64,000 bases of DNA from Valencia hispanica (lineage: Eukaryota; Chordata; Actinopteri; Cyprinodontiformes; Valenciidae), in assembly GCA_963556495.2 (NCBI GenBank), contig OY747712.1, forward strand, positions 11,248,081 to 11,312,080, read 5' to 3'. Shown piece by piece: positions 46,346 to 59,689 of this stretch (positions are counted from its first letter, which is position 1; the number at the start of each line of letters is the position of its first letter). A program made the position numbers and the translations under genes. The notes under the pieces were generated by a model. The model ran no database searches, was not told where the DNA came from, and saw only the letters and a program-made list of their open reading frames with translations.

Positions 46346-47618
46346 AGCTTTTTTTTTTTTTTTACTCCAAAAAACATATGTACTCAAATTAAAGTTTGTA
46401 CTTTTCTAAATATTTGAGTTTAATATTATTCTACAGCAGTCAAGAATAATTTATTTAAAGGATTTTATGACATTATTACCAGGGGTATGAAGAAATGTTG
46501 AAGGGGCTCTAATAGCTATAAAATGGCAACCTGGAGAGGTTCAGAACAACAATAACAACAGCAAATATATATCTTGGCTATTCCTTTAATATTAGGGTAG
46601 ATGCAAAAAAAGGGGGGGGAAGGTTAAAATTATACTCCTGCTTAGTTTCTTCCAGATTCAGTGAGTAATTCTTTTAAATAATCATGATTTCAATAATAAC
46701 AAAAATGTTTGTGACTTTTCTTCCCTTAGTCTTCATAAAAATAAATCGTTTTACCCTTTTATTCAGCTGCATTTTGGTGTACATTTTCTGCTATTTCTCC
46801 AGTACTTAAGACAATTTTGCTTTTATGTTCTATATCAGAGAAGAAATTCTGCATCCACATAAAGGTCATAACTCACATCAGCACATTTAACCCACCCTTA
46901 GGTCCTTTTGCCATAATTAGGCAAACCGAATAACCAAATAAGACCTTTTAATGCTTATTAAAGTTTAAACATAACAATCCAGTCATCTGTTTTCCCCGCT
47001 GTAGCATATTCATTTCATAAAAAGAACACTGCATGGGCAGAGCTCCATCAAATATCTGCACTGCACAAAACCCACTGTTAGTCAATGTAGTGAGCAGCAA
47101 AGTCAATGGATCATCCTCAGCAGCATATGCTACTGTATGGCTGAGGGGAGTTGCGCTGTGCACACTTGCCCAGCAACATGCTTACATCACAGAGCACGTG
47201 CTGGGTGGGATTCAGTGTGCCACTGTTTACACTGGAGTGATTACACGCCTGTCTTGAGGCATGTTCAGTCTTTGTAGGTTTTCTCACCGACTAGCGCTGC
47301 TGTTTGCATCTGGCCACCTGCCTGGTCGAGGCTGCTGGGTGGGCTTCGCATGCAAACACCTAAAACCACCTTTCATATTCCCTCATATTCCAGCTCAAGA
47401 TAAGTCAGTGGTGCTGCTGCAGCCAGTGTTCTGCAGCTCTGCAAGGAGGGGAAGAGAGCAGAAGAGGGAAGAAAAAAAAAAACCCTGCGCAGTGCAGACT
47501 CAGTTTTGCATGCAACACTGAAGGGCCCCAGTGAGAAGAGAGGAGAGGAGGGAGTAAAAGGAGAATGAGAAGGTAAAGGGGTGTGGGGGGTTAAAAAAAG
47601 AGAGGGAAAGACACTCAC

Positions 47619-47941
47619 CCGCTATCTGTGGCAAGAGAATCGCCCAGGAGCTGTACATCACCAAGGATACCAATCGCAGGTTCTTTCCTTCTCAGGTTCC
47701 TTTCCCCGCTCTCATCCGTGGTGGGGTAGCCCTTCACCAGCACCTGCCTGGTACCGTAGATGCCCGTGATGGACGCCCCCCTCTCTGCCTCGTACCCGTT
47801 GAGCGTCCCCCTGCCGGCCCTGTTGTCCACAAGTTCCCGCTGGCAGTCGGCGGGGCGCCTATCGTAAGGCGCGGCAGACGGAGGGCCGCTCTTGGGCAGT
47901 TTGTATCCGTGCGAAATGAGGAGGTCCTCCACGCTGTACAT
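47619..47941 (-). CDS. JCAD: JCAD, first coding exon (start codon)
   Basis: The ATG at 47941-47939 sits in a strong context (ACCACCATG) and begins MYSVEDLLISHGYKLPKSG, essentially identical to the mammalian JCAD start (MYSVEDLLISHGYKL). The exon encodes residues 1-107 plus two bases and ends at GCGG|GTGAGT (GT at 47618-47617). No in-frame ATG lies upstream within the exon, which fixes the start. This conserved N-terminal motif is the strongest single piece of evidence for gene identity. The remainder contains RRPADCQRELVDNRAG and is basic and probably disordered. Confidence 0.97.
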
Positions 47942-48049
47942 GGTGGTTGTCTCTCTCACTCCTGGGCGGGAGGGCAAAGGTGGGTGTGTTGCCTTATGCG
48001 CAGTGCTGCTGGTGGAAGCTGGAGCACGGTTGCTCAGCAGAGGCCATCA
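47942..48049 (-). other. JCAD: JCAD 5' UTR part of the start exon, with a short uORF
   Basis: The exon begins at 48049 after the strong acceptor CTGTTCTCTCCTTAG (AG at 48051-48050). Within three bases an ATG (48047-48045) opens a 17-codon reading frame, MASAEQPCSSFHQQHCA, ending with TAA at 47996-47994. That is 52 bases before the JCAD start and in a different frame. If translated it could damp JCAD translation. Confidence 0.75.
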
Positions 48050-48924
48050 CTAAGGAGAGAACAGGGAGGTAACATGTAACAGCAAGAAGCTAAATCAAAA
48101 CTGTCATTTAAAAAAATGTTTCAATGCAGCATGATGTGCTTCTTTTTTAGGTCTTACACAGCTGAATGGCTGCCTACATTCAGCTGTGTTTCTTATAGCC
48201 AATAGTTATAAAAGTGCGTATTAATAAGTCTGACACCTATTCTCCCTTCAATATCCTGGACAGTAAAAGAGCCTCTCTAAAGTCTAGATGTTAAAAAATT
48301 GTGTGAGCCACACCCCACACTCCTGTGAAATAGCCATTTCTTCTGCTTTAAAGTACTGCAGCATTTTGTATACGGGCTTAGATCAGCTGTTCATCTTTTA
48401 ACATGAGTGAGAATGCAGAATAGTGTAGCATTATTATAGGCTTCAGGCAATTGGTTTTCTGTTCGAAACAAGTATGATTTTAAGATTTTACCAGTGGTGG
48501 GCCGTCAGGGCCAGCAAGGCCTTCTCTGCTGGCCTAAACATACTCAGAAAAGTAAATATTTAGTTTTGCTTGTCAATATTTTAAAATAAAAATTTTCTCC
48601 CTGGTCTTTTCTCTTTATGTCGTATTATATCCACTTGGCTCCTGCTTCCAGTGTTATATATTATAGTAGAGTTTTTGTCCAATCATATTTCAGCCAGCTT
48701 GTGTTGTTAGGTTGTATGAAATCTGCATGTGCACTGTGGGTGAACGGACAGTCATTTGCGATAGCCAATCAGCTCTCGCGTCTGCGACACCGAGGCCAGC
48801 TAAAAGGTCTTACGCTGAAGTTGACATGTACGCGTCCTGTGATTGGATAAGCACTCGTGAGAGCCTGAAAGGTGCCATTTTGCAAAATACCTTAACTAAA
48901 TGCCTAGACACGTTAGCTACCGGT

Positions 48925-50990
48925 TAGGGCTGCACGATTAACCTTTATCGCATCGATATTGAGGTTTTTACTCCTGCAATAACCTAAACTCAGGAGGCTC
49001 AGTTTTTTTTTTCCTGCCCCTGACATTTGAGTGACAAACCTATTCACCAATCAAAATGGTTGAGTCTCGCATTTCTGGCTTGCTGGCCAATCAGAAACGG
49101 TGATGGAAAACAAGCTTGTATGCAGAGCAGTGTTGCCAACTTGGTGACTTTGTCACTATATTTAGCGACTTTTCCGACCCCCCTGGCAACGGTTTTTTTT
49201 TTCAAAAAGTGACTAGTGACAAATCTAGCGGCTTTTCCATGTGTTGCTAGAGACTTTTGGCGACTTGTTCAATGTGAAAGCAGAATGTATTTCTCACTGT
49301 TCTCAGCGGGTAGCGGGAGAGGAACCTGGCTGCAGATCTCTGCTGTCAGTCTCTCTCCGCTGCCGCGCTCAGGTTGACAACCGTCACGTAAAAAAACGGA
49401 ACCGTCCCGTATTCAGAGAAAATATTACACGTTCCGTATTAAGGTGAGAAGGAACGCGATTTGTCCCGTATTTCAGCTAGAATGAAAAGACATAAAGCTG
49501 GAGTTATTCTATGTCTTTACCTGCGCAGTTGCCTCGTCTTTTCTCATTCTCTCCTGTTGCTCTTTCAATCATGAACCTGATCAATGATCAGCTGATCGCC
49601 TTTTCTGTCGCAGTCCGGTTTCTGTTTGTTTATCGCGGACTTTTAGCAGATAGAGGAAACCAGTGGGTGTCGCGCTAAACAACAGCAGCACGTTTAAGCT
49701 TGATAAACTGTTAGAATTGATTTAATATTACTTTCTGATGTTTGCTGAAGCCACAGCCGTAACAGCTGGTGGTCATGATATCGGTTTGGATATGTGGTGA
49801 GATGGAAACATGAAGATGAAACCAGGAGATGTTCTTACTGAGTCATCAGAGCTGAACAGGTGATGGAGAAACAGGTTTACCTTTTAGGTGACATGAATGA
49901 GTTGAAGGGAAGTTATAAACGGTTTCTGAGACAAATAAAACCAGGATCCTTTTCTACAACTGTGCAGGGGCGGCTCTAGCAAAGTTTTGCCCGGGGGCCA
50001 GGTAGGGCATTAACAGGAAAAGGGGGGCAAAAATACATACTTTTCCTATTCTCGTTTAAAATGTCTAGCTTTTAATAAATAATTATCTGACTCTTACAAC
50101 CAATTGGATATAGCGGTAAAAAATTCTTTATCGTATACAGCTAATATTAAGTCTAATACAGTATATATCCTAGTAAGCTATAGTATTTTTTCCTTCGGGA
50201 AGGTACCATCTGTGCAGTCTGCAATTCTGTCAAAGAAAGATGTTGAATCTATTTAATTATTATAGAAAAATAATTTCTGTGCATTTGTTTTACACGTGCA
50301 TTAAATTAAAGTCGATTAGGTCGATTAAGCATCATGAGGCGGAGGGTGGGGGGTGGTTCCTTATTCTTTTTGCTGGGAGTTGGCAACCCTACTGTCAGTT
50401 TACTACGTCTTATCTTGCAGAAGGCTGGATAAGGTCTTGTTTTTAATTGTTATTGTCATTTATTTTAAAATGTGTGCAATATAACAGTTTCATGTTTAGT
50501 AAATGGCAGTGGACTGCAGAAGATTTTGTTTTCTAATTGTAAATCTAAATTTAATAAGAGTTCATTTTCTATTTTTCAATGGCAAAGATTCGTCAATTTA
50601 AAAAAAAAAAATCAATTAGGCTACCAGTTTAAGTTAATTTCCATTATGTCTTATTCTTTGGTATTTAGGTTCAGGTATTTAATAATCACGAAGCATTGAA
50701 CAATCTCATTACCTCAATCACTATGTAGTTTATATTAGAGATTTTTCAGGTTCAACAGCAGACAAAAGCCAGAAGAGGGCCCTGGCCACATAAATATTTT
50801 TTAGGTTATTATATATTGTTCGCATTGTGTGTCAAGTTGTAAAGACTGTGTTATAAAAGTAACAATATATTTCATTCATAATTTTAGTTTCATGCACTTA
50901 AAAGTATTGAAAGTAAAAATCGGAAATCGCATCGCAATATTTGTCAGAAAAACCGCAATTAGGTTTTTTTGTCAAAATCGTGCACCCCTA
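48925..50990. mobile_element. hAT-type element with perfect 8-bp target duplication
   Basis: Terminal inverted repeats TAGGGCTGCACGATT (48925) and AATCGTGCACCCCTA (ending 50990) differ at one position. Both are flanked by the identical 8-mer CTACCGGT (48917-48924 and 50991-50998). The 2066-base interior has no hAT transposase frame. It seems to hold further nested DNA: a 'gcagtgttgccaacttgg' end near 49129, 'acggaaccgtcccgtattc' near 49397, and 'gggagttggcaaccctact' near 50375. It is therefore non-autonomous and composite. Confidence 0.85.
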
Positions 50991-52484
50991 CTACCGGTGT
51001 ATTCTTTTAGCCCACAATGGTTGAAGGAGAAGGGATTAAATTTGGTTGCAGATATATTTGCCATGCCATTTTCTGGAAGGATCTTTCAAGAAAAACGACT
51101 GGACAGACACGGCTTACAGTAGTAGCTTATATTTACTGGTGGACCTGAAGCGCACAGATAAACTGTACAACAGAGCCATTCAGGTCTTCTGGGGAAAAGA
51201 AAGAAGGTTGGATTTTCTTTTTTATTTCAAATAAGCAGGCGATGCGGAGAAGATCCTTGTTGGTGAGTGCAAGCATTTTATTTGTATTTTAATATATTTT
51301 TGTCATTTTATTTAGTTAGTAATCAATTAGTGATGACAAAATAAAATAGCAAAAATTCTACAAATACAAAATAAATTCTGATCCACTGCAATTTGTAATG
51401 TAAATAACATGAAGCGCTGCTGAGCCAACATGTTCAATTGTTTTGCTGTTGCATTTTCTCCAAAACAAATGCAAATACTGCGTTTCGTTTACGTTTTTCT
51501 TTTTATTGAATTGTTGGTTTCGTTATCGCCTCGTTGGTGTCTTATACAAAATGGCGACAATGCTCCTCTTCTGGTACAAACTTGTTTAATAAACTTTGGT
51601 GGAGTTATTAAAACTTTTTTGACTAATATTTTAAAATCAGCTTTTATTTTTGATATTTTAAAGAATCTGTGATCTTACGTTCCTACTTTTAATGGTGAAT
51701 GGGAGCCTATTGATTTTAAATGCTCTGGAAATTAAGTGTCACTTGACCAGCCTTTGATGTAATATGTATGTGTGATTCTGTATGGATTCTGGAGTTATGG
51801 TGTGATATTGATGGTATTATGAGGTGTATTAATTTAAGTTTGACTAAGTAGGATATCACAGAAAGCCTAGGGGTGAAATATACAGCCCGCCTAAGGATTT
51901 TACTAATAGTTTACCAGACTCCACATGGGAGGAGCTTTGATTGGAATTACTGAGACCTTGTTAAAAAGTACTGGTGAAAACCCATATCTTCTCCCCAGCA
52001 TAAACCTTTTGCAGACAACGTGACACTGTCTAATTTCTTTTTGTGTGCATAAAATTTGAAATTGTAGATGCTTTATTTGCATTTACTTATTTTTCCTTTT
52101 ATTCTGTTTTGCTGAAAATGTATGTACATTTACCTTTTTGCTTTTGATTGTAAAACATGTTGGTTTAACTCTCATTGTGTTAAATGTGTTTTATGGTCTG
52201 ACATCAGCATAGACGCTGACCTTTCGTCATCTTTCTAAATAAATAACTAAAATAAAATAACTAAATAAAAGTAAACTACGAAAAATAGGAGCAAAAACAG
52301 AAGTGTTGCATTTATATGTTTGTTCAGTGTATAATGGAAAATGTTAGATATCTTTAAGTTCATTTAAGTTCATTTTAATAACCACGCTTTTTGAATTCTT
52401 TTTAGTTTCATAGTACTCAACAAACTACTCTTATATCAGATCTTCTGATCTTTCTGTGTCTCTGCTCTGTCTTCTCAAACCCCC

Positions 52485-52817
52485 AGACGGTCGTGGCAGA
52501 TGGCCGCTCCTACTGAGCCTGGTTCTGGTTCTGCTGGAGGTTTCTTCCTGTTAAAGGGGAGTTTTTCCTCTCCACTGTCGCTACATGCTTGCTCAGTATG
52601 AGGGATTGCTGTGGTTGGTAGTCTGCATCAACGGAAGACAACCTCAAGTCAATTACTCGATGCAGTCTGCTGGGATTCCTTACATAGGAAACTAACTCAA
52701 ACTTTAAACTACTTGGAATGTTTGTATGATTGTATTGAAAGGACTTTTCTTGTAAAGTGCATTGAGATTACATCTGTTGTGAATCGGCGCTGTATAAATA
52801 AACTGAATTGAATTGAA
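52485..52817 (+). mobile_element. LINE-type 3' end repeat
   Basis: A widespread fish repeat: 'ggtggcagatggccgctcct'-like start near 52493, 'ggaggtttcttcctgttaaa' and 'tttttcctctccactgtcgc'. The 3' end is 'gctgtataaataaactgaattgaattgaat'-type. I read it as the 3' end of a non-LTR element. Confidence 0.55.
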
Positions 52818-54237
52818 TAGTAAATAGCACCACATCTATCCAGTGACTTCTACTCAAAAGCAGACTTTTGGTGCACTTTGAATGAATTCCCTGTTTTTAT
52901 TGCTCAGAATAGACTAAATATTGTTCTATTCTTTTCAATCAAGCCGACAAAAGAATCTGCAAACCTTTCTTTTAATGAGGCAAACGTGCTAAACCCTTTC
53001 TGAGTTTTGGATCTACAATAAAGTAAACATCCCTTTTCAACAAACAAATGTGATTTTTTTGTGTAATTAAAGATATTGGATGTTTAGTTTATTGTTGAGC
53101 AGGTTTAAACGAATTACAGTTTTTGTGATTTTAGTTTTTGGCCTATTTGACTAAAAGTTTGGTTTACGACAATCTAAATAGATTCCATTGACACTCACCC
53201 TCTCAAACACAATTCCTGCACTAATTTAAAAAATAACTGAAAGTTATTTGTAATAAGGATGGGTTAAGAATGGTCTCATTTACTGAAGCTGAAAAAGATT
53301 TTGTCTTGTGAGATCATTTTATCAGCAGTTGGATTTGCTGCAATTAAAGCAACAAACTCCATAAATCAGTCATTATCATAAGTAGGGATTTCAAGATAAA
53401 TTGTAACGTTTTGCGGCTTAAATTGTTCTCTACTTGTTTATCTTCTGAATACCTGCAATTTAAAAAGTATGTAAAACTTTGTTTGTGTTGCATCTCCCAA
53501 CATGTAAAAATCACAAAGTGCTTTAATAGACCAATTCAATACAAAAATCAACATCATCACCCAATATCTAAAGGTTTAATGCACTGAAAAACAAGACAAA
53601 TTAATCAAAAGCAGTAAACCCTTGTTTGGATCATGAAAGTTTAGAAAATACCTAAATATACATTTGTAATAAAAATCAGTCCCTGTTGGTTCAAGAATAC
53701 ACAAAACAATACTTCTCTGTCGAGTAACAGACATTTGATTCAGATGTGACAGTGCTGCAACAAGGCCAGAAAAAAAAAAAGACAAATTATGTTTTATGAA
53801 CCCAGTGTTTGCTAAGTACCTGCTAGTGTGTTAGTCTGCTTGTGTGTTGATTTATGAATGCACGTACAGCCCTGCCTGTCTCATATATTAATTAGTGGTC
53901 ATAACATTGTGTCCTGCCTGGAGATGACAGTGGATGTCTTATAAACCTGAAACACATTAATCAATGGTTTTGCACACATAAGCATTTTTGAATACAGACT
54001 TAAATACTGGATTGCTTTTAACATTTTTTGTCTTACATCATTTCATTTATGTTCACAGAAATGCACCAAAAACAGTGAAGGTTTATGTCAAAGTTTGCCA
54101 AATGTTAACAAATACTTTATTTATTTTATCGGCACCAACACAAACGGCTCCCATTCAGGTAAAGCACAGCTTCAACTTTCACTCCAAGCAGCTGGAGTTA
54201 GATACCTCTGCCAAGGAGATTAAATTTCGAAGGGTTT

Positions 54238-54900
54238 GTTAGTTCGTCTGTTTGTTAGTTAGCAACATAACTCAAAAAGTTATAGACAGATTTTAATAAA
54301 ATGTTCATGAAATGTCCACATTGGGACCAGGAACAAGTGAGTCGATTTTGGCGGTGATCCGGATCACTGTCTGCGGGGGGTTAGTTAGTTAACAACATAA
54401 CTCAAAAAGTTAACGAAGGATTTTGATGACTTTAGACATGCTTTGAAAAAATTTTCAAAGCCTCGTGACTTGAATTGGACTTTTACACCAGTGATTTAGG
54501 ACTTGACTTAGACTTGAACCTGTTTACTTGAAAACACTTGATATTTCACCCAATATCAAAAGTTTAAAACGGCTATTATTTTAAAATTGCACACTTTTAA
54601 GTCAATTCACTCATCCCGTATCAACAGACAAAGCCTGTCTATCTGTACGTGTGTGAGAGCTGCAGCACAGCCAATCAAATTAACCAGATTTTTTTTTTTA
54701 AATACGTTTTAAAAAAATACAGATGAACAAACAATTGCAAAGTTGTTTAAAAAAATGACTCAAATGACTTGACGTGAAGTTTCAGAATTAAGACATGACT
54801 CTGACTTGCCTGTATTTACTTGAGACTTGACTCGCAACTTCAGGATAACGACTTGAGACTTACTTGAGACTTGCGAAACAATGACTTGGTCCCACCAGAG
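54238..54900 (-). repeat. Interspersed repeat with tandem blocks and an eroded hAT-like unit
   Basis: Two related blocks, each with 'acataactcaaaaagtta', lie at about 54262-54280 and 54391-54409. They are followed by a stretch rich in 'gacttgagacttg' (54465-54890) ending in 'ggtcccaccag'. Both are recognisable fish repeat types; exact superfamily uncertain. Confidence 0.5.
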
Positions 54901-55984
54901 GAGCAGTATCTGAAAATCCTGTCTATAAGTCCGACAAAGACCAGACACCTGGACCCGAGGGACACATCCTCATTCGGTTGACCATTTACTGAACACCTAA
55001 GCTCTAAGCCAATGGCTATTGGGAATCTACTTGTTGATGAGAACCTTATATTTAGTATGCTTGATAGGTTTGATTAGAAGGATATGGAGAAGTTTTCTTT
55101 TATGTGCAGACACAACAATGATTCATCTCTTGCATTTAGGAGTCTTTTCATGTCTGAATGAATCATATATTGAACAAGCAACAGGAAAAGCAGCCAAAGT
55201 AAAAAAAAACAACAAAAAAAACGGAGTAACCTTCAGAATGCCTGAAAAAAATGCTGCTTAGCATCGTTTAAAGACTGAAAATTCTGTCACCTTCACTCAG
55301 TTCATCACATAAAGGCAGCATGGTTCTATTCAAGAATGCCATAAATTATAACATTTTAAGTTTTTACATCCAGTCATATTAGCGTAAACTTTTGAGCTGT
55401 AACAATAATTTAAATCAAAATTTAATCCCACTTTTTTGCAGAGTGCATTTCTTATTTTATCTGACCCTCTTGATTCTGTAGCAGCTTCGTCCTATTTGGG
55501 ACGGGAAACACAGGGACCGATCGCCTGTCCATCACGGGGGGTAGCAGTGTACACTCACTTCTACAATTACAATCGCCATCTAAACCTAAAACACCTGTTT
55601 GTTTGTTTTTACCGGGAGAGAAGCAACAGTACCTGGATAAATGCAAGCATGAGCGTGAGCTGCACTTTTTGCCATACCATCGTTGCTGCATTATTGCGCA
55701 ATCCAAAAAGCAGAGACCCCAGTAATGAGTAAACTGTTAATATTAATGACATTCGCTCACTTTATAGAATTTGCTCAGTTCAGCAAACGTCTACACGTAT
55801 GATTTTTTTTTTTTTTTATTAGACTGGGTGGGTTTTCTGGCAGAAAATGAAAATAAATTATAAATATCAGCTTTTAATTACCTATTACCTGCATATTTTT
55901 ATTAATTCAAGCAATTTAAATAAATGTGTAACTTAAAATTATATCATTTTTAAATAGTTAAAACAAACTTCCCTGCCTATAAAG

Positions 55985-56270
55985 ATCCTCACAATTTTCT
56001 ACAGAGCCACGGTTGAGAGTGTGTTAATGCTATTATTGACCGGAGTGTTTTAATCCAGGAGGCAATAGGGCTCTGCAGAGGATAGTGAGGGTAGCAGAAA
56101 GGGTCATTGGAGGCTCCTTACTCTCTTTGCAGGGTCTGCTTCTGGGCTCCTGAGGGTACATGGCTCTGAACATTGTCAGAGACACCTAACACCTTCTACA
56201 TTAACTTTTTCAACTGTTTGCGTCAAACAGATGGGCCACACCGCCAATTAGCTTTCTCCTAGGCTGTTAA
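55985..56270 (+). mobile_element. Rex-like LINE C-terminal fragment
   Basis: Decayed translation shows TIFYRATVESVL near 55996-56030, then pieces of the block that normally follows, ending near a LLFP/VGLLN-type C-terminus around 56255. Frameshifted and inactive. Confidence 0.5.
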
Positions 56271-57150
56271 AGAGCTAAACTTATGATTATTGATTTACAT
56301 TATTGGATTTTTTGTGGGGTTGGTTTTATTTCTTTGGTGTTTGTTTTCCCTCGTTTGTTTTTCCACTAATCTATTAAAGACTATTGCCTCCAACTGTGAC
56401 ATATAGGCCTAATTAATATGTCAAAAACAAAAAAGAAACTTAATAAAATTAAATCCTGGTTAAATTTTTGTTGTTTCTTTAAGGTAATATAATAAAATAC
56501 CATATTGAATCAAACTATAAATTATAGTTGTTTGTTACAGTATATCTATAACAAAAACTCTAACTTATATAATTTGAAAAAAGTAGGAAATTTGTTTCTG
56601 CATTAAAATAATATACATAAAACATACTTACTTGACTAAGAGCACAGAGAAAATGTTTTACTGCAGCTCATATACTAAATAACTTTCATTACTCTTCATG
56701 AACTCATCTGCATGTTGCAAAAACTTAATCTAAAGCAAATCATCTCCAACATTATAAAAAAAAATGTGTCTAAATGACACAAACTAGAAAATGCATGTGA
56801 CATTAGAGAAAACTAATATAAGTAAGCAGTGGCAGCTCTGTTATGGCCGATATGGCTGACCTTCCAGGGTGCTGTTTTATCAGGGGAGCACAGGAACAGT
56901 CGCAAAAATAAAAGTAAACACTTATCTCATCTGCTCACCAAACAAATCTTCTATTTTTAACTTGAACATCCAGTCCACTGGGTTCAGGTGTCCCCTTGCT
57001 TTGTTACAGAGAATCTTAAGTACAATATATCCTTACACAGAGTTGGTATCTAATCGTTAGATTTCCATTTGGCACTAAATTTAATGGTAATTTCATCATA
57101 TTTTCTGAGATTTCATTTTTTTTGCATCACATCTGTTTCAACATATAATA

Positions 57151-57600
57151 TACAGTGGACCAAATTTTGCGGTTCAGTATTTGCAGATTTTAGTGTGGAA
57201 TGTAATATTTTCAGAAAATGTGCCTATTCATGAATTTTTTGAAAGAGCGTCTCTAAAATAAAATAAAAAATGCAGCTTGGGAAGCTGAAATACCTAGCAG
57301 CAATGCTACTTGACACACTATTGGCTGGCATTGCAAATCAGCCAGTCCACGAGCACTACTCTTCTCTTGGTGCTGAATGGCTATACCCCTAAGAGTGCAG
57401 ATAAGGAAGACTGTAGATATTAGCTCCTGAGGTAGTGCTAAGACTGTTTCCACTGTGCATATTAATGCATATTAAGGTATATTTGGTGTTTTAACTATTA
57501 AAATAGGCAATAGAGGGAGTCTCAAGTATTTGCAGATTTTAGCTAATCGTTTGTGGTTGTGGTCCCTAACCTCTGCAGTTTCAGATTCATGTATTTATAA
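57151..57600 (-). mobile_element. pogo/Tigger-like repeat fragment
   Basis: Starts 'tacagtggaccaaattttgc', and its body read on the minus strand ('aatatgcacagtggaaaca' near 57449-57467, 'cttccttatctgcactc' near 57395-57411) matches 61725-62060. The copy is rearranged, because both an end and an inverted body are present. Confidence 0.55.
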
Positions 57601-58146
57601 ACATAGCAAAAGAATGTGCAATGCCTTTTTTTCTTCCTTTTTATAGCTCAAGATAATGTTTGATTGAGGTGATCACAAAAACCAGAATTTAAAAACAGGT
57701 CTAAACTGGACTCAATTATTCTGCATTGATCACAGATTCTCCAAAACACCGTTTTGTTTTGTGAAACCTTTAATCTGTTTGTGAAAACAAAACAATGGAT
57801 ATCGGGCGCAGAAACAACGACTCGCCCAGAGTGCTGCTCATGCAAGAACTGCTTCTAAAATCTAACAAATTTACCAAGGCAGAACCAAATTTCATTTACC
57901 GTAAAATGAGTCATTCATAATGTCGCTTTTATACAAAAAATGGCACTCAAGAAGTTTTTCCTATCACCTTGACCTTAAAGTGACCTTAACATTGCTTAAC
58001 TTTGTCCATTTGGCAAATCAGAGTTGCCCCCAGAGTGGGAGTTCACACACATACTGTTTGCTAAGCATTATTCTGTTATTCTCTGCAACACTTAATATCA
58101 GCCAATCTTTTTAGGGTAATTAATACGGTCCAGATGTGTGTATGTG

Positions 58147-58162
58147 CATATATATATATATA

Positions 58163-58241
<79 letters not shown>
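58147..58241. repeat. (TA)n microsatellite, interrupted
   Basis: Two TA runs separated by TGTGCA, followed by TATGTATATGTA. Length-variable locus. Confidence 0.95.
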
Positions 58242-58912
58242 GTACCTCAGCAGAAAAATCCCCACTGACCATATTTTCAAGGACAGCACATGTGAAAAAA
58301 CAGATTAACGGTTTTATAAATGCCATTTCAAAGCTGCAAACAACACAGGCTGCACTTAAAACAATGTGAAAACATAATCAAATCGAGACATCTAAGTCCT
58401 CTGACTAATTCTGGTTCTTAAATAGGAGCGGATAACAAGTTTGGAAAATGCTGCAAAGGTAACACATCAACTCAGATCAGATTGTGGGGATGGGGGGGGG
58501 TGAAATCCAAAAGCAGGCATGATCAATAAGTGAAGAAGAGTAGTGGAGCAAAATAAAAACCCCTGACACACAGTGGCTCCTTTTTTTTTGACAAGGTCAC
58601 AGCTTCGAATGATTGCAGCGGAAATATGGCACATGAGCGCTCTTTTTGCATAGCAACAACAAAACTACCAGGAGTAACCACAACAGAAGTCATCTCTCCT
58701 CATGGGTGTGTGATGGGGGGCAGAGAAAAAGCAGAAGACGTGAAAGTTCTGCGAACGAGGAAGAGAAAACCGTAAGGTCCGTTGGTGTAAAGCTCTGCAA
58801 CTCCCATCATTTAGAAACTGATAATTAGTGCAATTAACACTTGCCTTATTTTCTCCTTTAATTTCTTATCATATGCATTAATGAGTATATAGTAATAATA
58901 TAAAGTAGTTAT

Positions 58913-58913
58913 A

Positions 58914-59001
<88 letters not shown>
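58913..59001. repeat. (TA)n microsatellite followed by (TTA)n
   Basis: About 44 TA units, then 'tattttttattattattttt' up to about 59040. Lies about 1 kb downstream of the inferred JCAD first exon. Confidence 0.95.
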
Positions 59002-59004
<3 letters not shown>

Positions 59005-59689
59005 TTTTATTATTATTTTTTATTATTATTATTATTTTTATTGGCTGGAGGCAGCCATTCCAGATAGGAGAAGATATCCAGGCCTGGAAGGCTGCATGCA
59101 CAGGTAGGGGCCACTGTAACACATCAGCACTAGCAGGCAGCACCACCCTAACAGCTAAGGGAGTGTACCTACATCCTACCTAGTGACAAGGGGAGAGCAG
59201 AGCAGCCACAGATCAGGCTGATCATAAAAATAAACTGCCTCTGCAAACTCATTCAAAGCTCAGGTTCTTAATTAGGAGCAAAAAAAAAACATCCCTCCCC
59301 TGGATAACTCACTGTAGCTATGAATGAATGATGAACTGAAATAGATCCGTTGTATCATAGCCCAGTTATCAATAAAATATCACTGTTGTGATTGATACAT
59401 CATGCATTATAGATACAGCATGACCTAGCCTCCCTACAGCCTGCTGCAGCGTTAGATGGCAAAGGCTGGATGAAAACTGACAGCTTTGAGATTAGATTTT
59501 AAATCACCACCAAACACCTGCAGGTTGGAGGGAGAGAAAAACAAAATCTCCAGCTACACGCCCTCTAAGTTGAAAATATTTGACGAACAGCGCTTGGTCA
59601 CATTATAACCTCTGGTGCAAATAAAAAAAAGACACCCCCCTCCCCATAAATAAATGAATTCTAGATGAAGGAGCGCAGATCCCCGCCTC

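Larger units (their letters stand above)
41176..47618 (-). other. JCAD: JCAD intron 1 of the coding part
   Basis: 6.4 kb between the first and second coding exons. It has donor GTGAGT at 47618 and an acceptor of pyrimidine-rich TTTACAG at 41176; phases match (two bases plus one base make a Gly codon). It contains the TTAA MITE, an L2 tail, a pogo-like fragment and an interspersed repeat listed separately. Sequence at 42890-44540 has pieces resembling a decayed DNA transposon (AT-rich, with 'atacgggagat' repeats near 44465), not assignable with confidence. Confidence 0.8.

Noticed and set aside
47942..47977. Extended JCAD start upstream of MYSVEDLL (PSRPGVRETTT)
   Set aside because: There is no ATG in that frame, and the known protein starts at MYSVEDLL with a good initiation context here.
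58098..58369. Reading frames of repeated Tyr-Ile across the (TA)n array
   Set aside because: Pure microsatellite translation, on both strands.
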